From contig JAGOPK010000003.1 in the NCBI GenBank assembly GCA_017992055.1, forward strand, positions 310,001-374,000: a stretch of DNA of 64,000 nucleotides, in the 5' to 3' direction. The translations under genes were made by a program, and so were the position numbers. Below the pieces are notes generated by a model. That model did not search any database. It saw only the letters and a list, made by a program, of their open reading frames with translations, and was not told the origin of the DNA. The DNA comes from Burkholderiaceae bacterium (lineage in GTDB: Bacteria > Pseudomonadota > Gammaproteobacteria > Burkholderiales > Burkholderiaceae_C). This document shows, one piece after another, positions 6,702 to 14,134 of this stretch (position 1 is its first letter; every line of letters begins with the position of its first letter).

Positions 6702-9119
6702 ATGAGCACCGACCTGCTGCAGGACCGCGACGAGCGCATCAAGGCCGTGCGCGCGGCCGGTGGGCTGAACGGCATCGTGCACCTGGAGGTGGCCAGCAAC
6801 GACCAGCTGCGGCTGGAGCTGGAGTTCGTCCAGCCCCTGCCCGGGCAGGCCGGCGGCGTGCCGGCGGCGCCGGCGCTGGGCCTGGGCCAGGTGCTGATCG
6901 AAGGCGGCGTGCGCGTGGCCGCGCCGCGCGTGCTGGCGGTGCAGGCCAATGGCCGCGTGCTGCGCGTGGACGTGGAGGCCGCCGGCGACTTCAGCCCCTA
7001 CCGGCTGCGACTGGTGGCCTCGCCCGGCAGCCTGCTGCCGCCGGCCGGCTTCGACCCCGCGCTGTCCAGCATCGCCTTTTCGTTCAAGGTGCGCTGCCCC
7101 AATCCCTTCGACTGCAAGCCGGTGGACGGCGAGACGCCGCCGCCGCAGAGCCTGGCGGCCATCGACTACCTGGCACGCGACTGGCGCGGCCTGCGCGGCC
7201 TGATGCTGGACCGGCTGCGCCTGCTGGCGCCCGACTGGACCGAGCACAGCCCGGTCGACCAGCAGGTGATGCTGGTGGAGCTGCTGGCGGCGGCCGCCGA
7301 CCAGCTCAGCTACTACCAGGATGCGGTGGCCACCGAGGCCTATCTGGGCACGGCGCGCCGCCGGCCCTCGCTGCGCCGCCATGCACGCCAGCTCGACTAC
7401 CGCGTGCACGAGGGCAACAACGCCCGCACCTGGGTGCACATCGCACCGCGGCCCGGCAGCGACCTGGATGGCCTGCAGCCGCTGCCCGCGGGCACGCCCG
7501 TGCTCACCGGCGATGCGCCGGCGCGGCTGTCGGCCGAGCAGGCGGCACAGGCCGTGTCGGCCGGCGCCACCGCCTTCGAGACCCTGCATGCGGCCCGCCT
7601 GCATGCGGCGCAGAACGAAATCCGCTTCCACACCTGGAGCCATGCCCTGGTGTGCCTGCCGGCCGGCTGCACCGCGGCCACGCTGCGTGCGCCGTCGCCG
7701 CTGGGCCTGCAGGTCGGCGATGCGCTTCTGCTGGAGCAGATCCTCGATCCGGCCACCGGTGCAGCGCTGCACGATGCCGCGCGCCGCCATGTGGTGCGCC
7801 TGGTCGAGCTGCGCACGCGCAGCGATCCGCTGGACGGCACGCCGCTGGTCGACGTGCTGTGGCACGACGCCGACGCGCTGCCGTTTGCGCTGCCTCTGGA
7901 AGCGCGCATCGTCGGCCCGGGCGGCCCGACGTTGCAGACCACCGCCGTGGCCCGCGGCAACCTGGTGCTGGCCGACCACGGCTATACGCGGCACGAGCCC
8001 GATGCGCTGCGTCCGGCCGAGGTGCCGCCCACCGAGCTGGCCACGCGCTACCGGCCGCAGCTGCGCCGCAGCGGCCTGAGCTTTGCCGTGCCCTATGTGG
8101 ATGCACGGGCCCGCGCCGCGCCGGCCTCGGACGCGCTGCGCCAGGCCGCGCGCGAGGCCCTGCCCGCGGTGCGCCTGCACGACGGTGACAGCGCCTGGCA
8201 GGCGCGCCACGACCTGCTGGCCTCGGACCGCCTGGCGCCGGACTTCGTGGTCGAGGTCGAGCACGATGGCCGCGCCGCGCTGCGCTTCGGCGATGGCGTG
8301 CGTGGCCGGCGGCCGTCCACCGGCCTGCGCTTTGCGGCCACGGTGCGCACCGGCAACGGCCTGGCCGGCCAGGTGGGCGCCGATGTGCTGCGCCAGCTGG
8401 CCAGCGATCTGGGCGACATCGTCGAGCTGCGCAACCCGCTGCCGGCGGTCGGCGCGGCCGAGCCCGAGACCGCCGAGACGGTGCGCCGCTTTGCGCCCCA
8501 GGCCTTCCGCGTGCAGCAGCGCGCGGTCACCGAGGCCGACTATGCCGCCGCCGCCCAGCGCCATCCCGACGTGCAGCGCGCCCGTGCCGACTTCCGCTGG
8601 ACCGGCAGCTGGTACACCGCCGTGGTCACCGTCGACCGACGGGGTGGCGCGCCGGTGCTGGCCGATGCCCGCTTCCGCACCGAGCTGACGGCGCTGCTGG
8701 ACGGCCTGCGCACCATGGGCGGCGATGTGGCGCTGCGCGACCCGCGCTACATACCGCTGCGCCTGGTGCTGCAGGTCTGCCTGCTGCCCGGCTTTTTTGC
8801 CGCCGACGTGCACCAGCGCCTGCGCGAGGCCTTCGGCACCGGCTGGCGGCGCGATGGCCAGCGCGCCTTCTTCCATCCCGACAACTTCAGCTTCGGCACA
8901 CCGCTGTGGCTGAGCGCCGTGTACCGCACGGCGCTGGCCGTGCCTGGCGTGCGCTCGGCCCAGGCGCTGGCCTTCGAGCGCTGGGGACGCCAGGCCACCG
9001 GCGAGCTGGCCGCGGGCCTGCTGGCCGTGGCCGAGGCCGAGATCCTGCGCTGCGACACCGACCCCAACCGGCCGGAGAACGGCGCCATCGAGTTCCAGTT
9101 CCCGGGAGCCGCACGATGA
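6702..9119 (+). CDS. Putative baseplate assembly protein, J-like (first copy)
   Basis: The 805-residue protein has a short N-terminal beta region, then IDYLARDWRGLRGLMLDRL and EHSPVDQQVMLVELLAAAADQLSYYQDAVATEAYLGTA. This is the hallmark of the 'putative baseplate assembly protein' family of eCIS and phage-like tails (Afp11 position, gpJ/gp6-like). A second core lies near residues 515-560 (FVVEVEHDGRAALRFGDGVRGRRP). The J-domain C-terminus (RAVTEADYAAAAQRHPDVQRARA) follows at about 605. The protein forms wedge heterodimers around the hub. It overlaps the next gene by ATGA, and is paralogous to it. Confidence 0.85.
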   Translation: MSTDLLQDRDERIKAVRAAGGLNGIVHLEVASNDQLRLELEFVQPLPGQAGGVPAAPALGLGQVLIEGGVRVAAPRVLAVQANGRVLRVDVEAAGDFSPYRLRLVASPGSLLPPAGFDPALSSIAFSFKVRCPNPFDCKPVDGETPPPQSLAAIDYLARDWRGLRGLMLDRLRLLAPDWTEHSPVDQQVMLVELLAAAADQLSYYQDAVATEAYLGTARRRPSLRRHARQLDYRVHEGNNARTWVHIAPRPGSDLDGLQPLPAGTPVLTGDAPARLSAEQAAQAVSAGATAFETLHAARLHAAQNEIRFHTWSHALVCLPAGCTAATLRAPSPLGLQVGDALLLEQILDPATGAALHDAARRHVVRLVELRTRSDPLDGTPLVDVLWHDADALPFALPLEARIVGPGGPTLQTTAVARGNLVLADHGYTRHEPDALRPAEVPPTELATRYRPQLRRSGLSFAVPYVDARARAAPASDALRQAAREALPAVRLHDGDSAWQARHDLLASDRLAPDFVVEVEHDGRAALRFGDGVRGRRPSTGLRFAATVRTGNGLAGQVGADVLRQLASDLGDIVELRNPLPAVGAAEPETAETVRRFAPQAFRVQQRAVTEADYAAAAQRHPDVQRARADFRWTGSWYTAVVTVDRRGGAPVLADARFRTELTALLDGLRTMGGDVALRDPRYIPLRLVLQVCLLPGFFAADVHQRLREAFGTGWRRDGQRAFFHPDNFSFGTPLWLSAVYRTALAVPGVRSAQALAFERWGRQATGELAAGLLAVAEAEILRCDTDPNRPENGAIEFQFPGAAR

Positions 9120-11893
9120 GCTGCTTCGATCCCGAGGCTTGCGGCACGGCCGCGCCGAGCACACCGCTGGCGGTGGACAACCCGCCGGGCCTGCCCTCCC
9201 TGGTGCGGCGCGTGGGCACGCATGCCTCGTTCCGCCAGGCCATGCTGGATGGCCTGGCCACCACGCCGGCGTTGCAGGGGCTGGCGGCGCGTGACGGCGC
9301 CGATCCCGGCATCGGCCTGCTCGATGCCTGGGCGGCAGCGCTGGACGTGCTGACCTTCTACCAGGAGCGCATCGCCGACGAAGGCTACCTGGGCACGGCC
9401 AAGGAGCGCCGCTCGGTGCTGGAGCTGGCGCGCGGCATCGGCTACGAACTGGGCGCCGGCGTCGCCGCCAGCGCCTGGCTGGCCGCCACCGTCGAAGCCG
9501 CGCCGGGGCTGCAGGAACCGGTGCGGCTGGGCGAGGGCCTGCAGGTGCAGAGCACGCCCGGCCCGGACGAGCTGCCACAGACCTTCGAGACCGTGCAGGC
9601 GCTGGACGCGCGCATCGAGTGGAATGCAATGCCGGCACGGCGCACGCGGCCGCAGCGGCTGACGCGGCGCAGCAGCGCGGCCTGGCTGGCCGGCGTGGCG
9701 ACGAACCTGAAGGCCGGCGACGTGCTGCTGTTCGTCGGTCCGCGTCGAGAGCAGTTCCCGGCCAGCGAGTCCTGGGACGCGCGCGTGCTGCTGGAGGTGC
9801 TGCCCGATGCTGCCCTGGGCCGCACCCTGGTGCGCTGGGCCGAGGCCCTGGGCCATGCCGCACCCGACCAGGACCCGGCGGCCCAGCCGGCCGTGCATGC
9901 GCTGCGCAAGCGCTATGCCCTGTTCGGCGCCAACGCCCCCGACATCCGCGCCCTGCCCGACAGCGTGCTGGAGGGCTACAGCATCCCGATCCGGCCGCGG
10001 CCCGCCGAATGGCCGGACTTCGAGATCACCACCACCGCCGAGCGGCGCATCGACATCGACGGCGCCTGGCCCGAGCTGGTGGAAGGCGGCTGGGTCCGGC
10101 TGGAAAAGTCCAGCTACGAAGAGCTGTACCGCATCACGCGCGTGCGCGCCGGTGCCCGCACCGACTTCACGCTCAGCGGCAAGACCACGCAGCTGTTTGT
10201 CGATGCCCGCGAGCACCTGAGCTGGTTCCCGCTGCGCGAGACCGTGGTGCACGGTGCCAGCGAGGCCCTGGCCCTGGCCGACGAGCCGGTGGCCGACGCG
10301 GTGTTCGGCGACCGCATCGAGCTGGACACGGCGATCACGCCGCCGGAGCCGGGCCGGCGGCTGATCCTGCGCGGCCGGCCCTTGCTGGCGGTGACGGTGG
10401 CGCCGCGCCAGTGGACGCGCCGGCGTGGCCGCGACGAGGTGGTCGAGGCGCTGCCGCCACTGCGGCTGACGGCCGACGACGGGCGCACGCGCCAGCTCGA
10501 CGCGGGCCAGCGGCTGGAGGTGGTGGCGGCGCCGCAGGCCTTGCCCGCCGACCCGCTGCGCGCGCGCTGGCGGCTGCGCGATGCCAGCGACGGCTTCGAG
10601 GGCCGGGTCGACGTCGGCGCCGCCGAGCTGCTGGCGGTGGAGGATGAGCCCCCGGCCGGCTTCGCGCCGCCGGACCCGCTGGCACTGGCCGCCGAGGCCG
10701 CCGAGCTGCTGCGCGTGGAGACCGGCGCCGATGGCGTCAGCGTGCTGGTGCTGAGCGCGCCGCTGGCCGGCGTCTACCAGCGCCGCGACTGCACCGTGCA
10801 GGCCAATGTGCTGCGGGCCACGCATGGCGCCCGCGTCAGCGTGCCGGGTACGGTGTCGCGCCTGGAACCGCTGGGCAGCGGCGATCCGGCCCAGGCGATG
10901 CAGGCTTTTGTGCTGAGGCAGCGGCCATTGACCTATGTGGCCGATGCACAGTCGCCGACCGGGGCATCGCCGACGCTGGAGGTCTATGTCGGCGGGCTGC
11001 GCTGGCAGCGTGTGCCCACGCTGTACGGCCAGGCGCCCGATGCGCGCGCCTACAGCCTGCGCCATGCCGACGACGGCACGGCCGTGCTGCAGTTCGGCGA
11101 TGGCGAACAGGGCGCGCGCCTGCCGGCCGGCAGCGACAACGTCAGCGCCAGCTACCGCATCGGCACCGGCCTGGCCGGCCAGGTGCGCGCCGGCCAGCTG
11201 TCGCTGCTGATGAGCCGGCCGCTGGGGCTGAAGGCCTTGTTCAACCCGCTGCCGGCCACCGGCGCCGAAGACCCGGAGACGCTGGACGATGCGCGCCTGA
11301 ACGCGCCGCTGACCGTGCTGACGCTGGACCGCCTGGTCTCGGTGCAGGACGCCGCCGACTACGCCCGCGCCTTTGCCGGCATCGGCAAGGCCCGCGCCGA
11401 CGTGCTCTGGAACGGCGAGCGGCGCATGATCTTCCTCAGCCTCGCGGCCGCCGACACCCGGCCGCTGGATGCCGCCGGCGAGCTGGCCGCCACGCTGCGC
11501 ACGGCCATCGCCGGCGTGCGGCCGGCCGACCAGTCCATCGCCGTCGGCGGCTACGAGGCGCGCCGCTTCGGCCTGGCGGCGCGGGTGAGGGTGCGCCCCG
11601 ATGCGCTGGCCGAGCCGGTGCTGGAGGCCTGCCGGGCCCGGCTGCTGGCCGCCTTCGGCTTTGCCGCGCGCGACTTCGCCCAGGGCACGCATGTGTCCGA
11701 ACTGGCTGCGCTGCTGCAGGCGGTGGACGGTGTCGACGGTGTGGTCATCGACCGCCTGGATGGCCGCCTGCCGGCCACGACGCCGCGGCTGGACGCTCAA
11801 CCTGCGCGCTGGAACGCCGCCGGCAGCACGGTGCTGCCGGCCCAGCTGCTGACGCTGGACGACCAGGCGCTGGACCTCAGGGAGATGCTGTGA
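9116..11893 (+). CDS. Putative baseplate assembly protein, J-like (second copy)
   Basis: The 925-residue product starts at the ATG overlapping the previous stop. It shares the family signature ALDVLTFYQERIADEGYLGTAKERRS near residues 75-100. It shares the LQFGDGEQGARLPAGSDNVSASYRIGTGLAGQ core near 655-690, and the LVSVQDAADYARAFAGIGKARAD J-motif near 740. Compared with the first copy it has a large central insertion of about 150 residues. Two J-like genes in tandem are common in eCIS of this type and may form the two arms of a wedge. Its stop overlaps the tail-I-like start by one base. Confidence 0.85.
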   Translation: MSCFDPEACGTAAPSTPLAVDNPPGLPSLVRRVGTHASFRQAMLDGLATTPALQGLAARDGADPGIGLLDAWAAALDVLTFYQERIADEGYLGTAKERRSVLELARGIGYELGAGVAASAWLAATVEAAPGLQEPVRLGEGLQVQSTPGPDELPQTFETVQALDARIEWNAMPARRTRPQRLTRRSSAAWLAGVATNLKAGDVLLFVGPRREQFPASESWDARVLLEVLPDAALGRTLVRWAEALGHAAPDQDPAAQPAVHALRKRYALFGANAPDIRALPDSVLEGYSIPIRPRPAEWPDFEITTTAERRIDIDGAWPELVEGGWVRLEKSSYEELYRITRVRAGARTDFTLSGKTTQLFVDAREHLSWFPLRETVVHGASEALALADEPVADAVFGDRIELDTAITPPEPGRRLILRGRPLLAVTVAPRQWTRRRGRDEVVEALPPLRLTADDGRTRQLDAGQRLEVVAAPQALPADPLRARWRLRDASDGFEGRVDVGAAELLAVEDEPPAGFAPPDPLALAAEAAELLRVETGADGVSVLVLSAPLAGVYQRRDCTVQANVLRATHGARVSVPGTVSRLEPLGSGDPAQAMQAFVLRQRPLTYVADAQSPTGASPTLEVYVGGLRWQRVPTLYGQAPDARAYSLRHADDGTAVLQFGDGEQGARLPAGSDNVSASYRIGTGLAGQVRAGQLSLLMSRPLGLKALFNPLPATGAEDPETLDDARLNAPLTVLTLDRLVSVQDAADYARAFAGIGKARADVLWNGERRMIFLSLAAADTRPLDAAGELAATLRTAIAGVRPADQSIAVGGYEARRFGLAARVRVRPDALAEPVLEACRARLLAAFGFAARDFAQGTHVSELAALLQAVDGVDGVVIDRLDGRLPATTPRLDAQPARWNAAGSTVLPAQLLTLDDQALDLREML

Positions 11894-14115
11894 TGGGCAT
11901 GACCGGCCAGACCCTCGAATCGCTGCTGCCGGCCATCCACCGGCTGCGCGACGACGCCCAGGGCCGGCCGCTGGCCGCGCTGCTGGGCCTGATGGCCACG
12001 CAGGGCCGGCTGGTCGAGGAGGACATCGCCCAGCTGCTCGAAGACTGGTTCATCGAGACCTGCGACGAATGGGTCGTGCCCTACATCGGCGAGCTGCTGG
12101 GCGTGAAGGGCCTGCGCGACCTGGGGCCCGACGCGCCCTACAGCCGCCGGGCGCTGGTGGCCAATGTGATCTCGCACCGCCGCCGCAAGGGCACGGTGCC
12201 GGTGATCGAGCAGCTGGTGCGCGACAGCGCCGGCTGGCCGGCCTCGGCCTCCGAGGCCTTTGTGCAGCTGGGCTGGAGCCAGCACCTGAACCATGTGCGG
12301 CCGGCCGTCGCCGGCCAGCCCGCCGGCGGCCTGGCCGACCTGCGCGATCCGGTGCCGCTGCAGGCGGTGGGCGGCGCCTTCGATACGCTGGCCCACAGCG
12401 TGGACCTGCGCAGCATCGCCGCCGGCCGCGGGCGCTGGAACCTGCCGCACCTGGCGGTGTTTGCCTGGCGGCTGCAGAGCTACCGCATGCTGCGCGCCGC
12501 GCCGCGCCCCGGTCCGCTGGCGGCCCGCTTCTGGCTGGACCCGGCCGGGCGCGACCTGCCGCTGTTCAACCCGCCGCTGACCGCCAGCCTGGCCAGTGCC
12601 CGCGCCACCGAGCGCCACCTGCCCGCGCCGCTGCGCCGCCTGCCGCTGTACGTGGAGCAGCAGGCGCGCCGGCTGGCCGAGGTCAATGGCCGCGTCGCCC
12701 CGGCCGGCTGGCTGGACGACAGCGCCGATGCCGACGGCGAGCCGGCGCTGCGCCTGTGGCTGGACGGCGTGGCCGTGCCTTCGTCGCAGCTGATGGTCTG
12801 CGACCTGGACGACTGGCACCAGCCGCCCGATGTGCTGGACGTGCCGCGCACCCAGCCGGATGGCAGCACCACGCTGGTGGCCGTGCCCATCGCCGCGGCC
12901 ATCGATCCCGAGCGTGGCCGGCTGACGCTGGCCCCGGCGCGTGCCGCCAGCCGCGTGCAGGTCGACTGGAACTACGGCTTCCCCGGCGACCTGGGCGGCG
13001 GCGCCTACGACCGCAGCCGCTCGCTGGCTGCGGCGCTGGACCGGCCGGTGAGCTGGCAGCTGGGCGTGTCGCGCGAGCAGACGGCACTGGCCGGCGAGAT
13101 CGTCGCCACCCTGGGCGAGGCGCTCGACGCCTGGGCCCTGCAGCCGCCCGGCAGCGTGGGCCTGATCACGCTGATGGACAACGCCAGCTGGCTGGAAAGC
13201 CTGAGCGGCGCACGCACCGTGCGCCTGCCCTCGGGCAGCCGCCTGGTCATCGCCGCCGCCGACTGGCCCGCGCTGCAGGTGGCCGGCGGCCTGCCGGGCC
13301 AGCGCGAACGGCGGCCCGGCCGCATCGACAGCGCGCTGCGCCGCGTCCACCTGCAAGGCGACATCGACGTCGAAGGCACGGCCCCGGCCGGCGACGAGGC
13401 GGCCGGCGAGCTGCTGCTCGACGGCCTGCTGATCGAAGGCCGGCTGCGCGTGCTGCCGGGCAATCTGGCGCGGCTGCGCCTGGCGCACTGCACCCTGCTG
13501 CCCGATGGCGGCAACACCGTGCTGACGGTGCAGGCCGGCAACGACAACCTGGTGCTGGAGCTGGAGCGCAGCATCGCCGGCGCGGTGTCGGTGGCGGCCG
13601 CGGCCGAGCGCGTGAGCCTGCGCGACAGCATCCTGCAGTCCAGCGCCAATGCCCTGGTGGCCGACGCGGCACCGGTGGAGATCGCCACCAGCACCCTGGT
13701 CGGCCGCAGCCGCGTGGACCGGCTGTGCGCCGAGAACAGCGTCTTCGCCGGCCGCGTCAGCGTGGCCCGGCTGCAGGAGGGCTGCGTGCGCTACAGCGTG
13801 CTGACGGCCAACTCCAGCGTGCCGCGGCCCTACCGCTGCCAGCCGCAGCTGGCGCTGGAGTCGGCACCGGCCGCGCAGGCCGCTGCGGTGCGCGCACGCC
13901 TGGTGCCCACGTTCAGCAGCCTGGCCCTGCCGCAGCCGGCCTATGCCCAGCTGTCGGGCGGCTGTGCGGCCGAGATCCTGGGCGGGGCCGACGACGGCAA
14001 TGAGATGGGCGCCTGGCATTTCCTGCTGCAGGCGCACCGCGAGGCCAATGCACGCGGGCAGATCGAGGCCTACCTGCGCTTCGGCATGCAGGCCGGCCTG
14101 AGCCACGCGACATGA
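11893..14115 (+). CDS. Tail-I-like baseplate protein with a long beta-rich C-terminal extension
   Basis: The 740-residue protein begins with a phage tail protein I-like segment: LESLLPAIHRLRDDAQGRPLAALL, then DWFIETCDEWVVPYIGELLGV, then NVISHRRRKGTVPVIEQLVRD, at residues 1-120 (Afp12 position). Unlike a classical 200-residue gpI it continues for 600 residues. Residues of about 480-640 show regularly spaced short hydrophobic strands such as LLLDGLLIEGRLRVLPGNL and VEIATSTLVGRSRVD, which suggest a right-handed beta-helix. That would make it a wedge-plus-fibre protein. The ATG shares one base with the previous stop; an in-frame GTG three bases earlier is an alternative. Confidence 0.8.
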   Translation: MGMTGQTLESLLPAIHRLRDDAQGRPLAALLGLMATQGRLVEEDIAQLLEDWFIETCDEWVVPYIGELLGVKGLRDLGPDAPYSRRALVANVISHRRRKGTVPVIEQLVRDSAGWPASASEAFVQLGWSQHLNHVRPAVAGQPAGGLADLRDPVPLQAVGGAFDTLAHSVDLRSIAAGRGRWNLPHLAVFAWRLQSYRMLRAAPRPGPLAARFWLDPAGRDLPLFNPPLTASLASARATERHLPAPLRRLPLYVEQQARRLAEVNGRVAPAGWLDDSADADGEPALRLWLDGVAVPSSQLMVCDLDDWHQPPDVLDVPRTQPDGSTTLVAVPIAAAIDPERGRLTLAPARAASRVQVDWNYGFPGDLGGGAYDRSRSLAAALDRPVSWQLGVSREQTALAGEIVATLGEALDAWALQPPGSVGLITLMDNASWLESLSGARTVRLPSGSRLVIAAADWPALQVAGGLPGQRERRPGRIDSALRRVHLQGDIDVEGTAPAGDEAAGELLLDGLLIEGRLRVLPGNLARLRLAHCTLLPDGGNTVLTVQAGNDNLVLELERSIAGAVSVAAAAERVSLRDSILQSSANALVADAAPVEIATSTLVGRSRVDRLCAENSVFAGRVSVARLQEGCVRYSVLTANSSVPRPYRCQPQLALESAPAAQAAAVRARLVPTFSSLALPQPAYAQLSGGCAAEILGGADDGNEMGAWHFLLQAHREANARGQIEAYLRFGMQAGLSHAT

Positions 14116-14134
14116 ACACCGGAAGGACCAGATC

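Noticed and set aside
6441-9863. A 1,140-codon open frame on the minus strand
   Set aside because: Antisense to the gp25 and J-like genes; composition is Arg/Ala/Pro/Gln-rich with no domain, and the + strand genes have firm family signatures.
8747-11800. A 1,017-codon minus-strand frame
   Set aside because: Antisense to the J-like paralogues, with the same biased composition and no start context.
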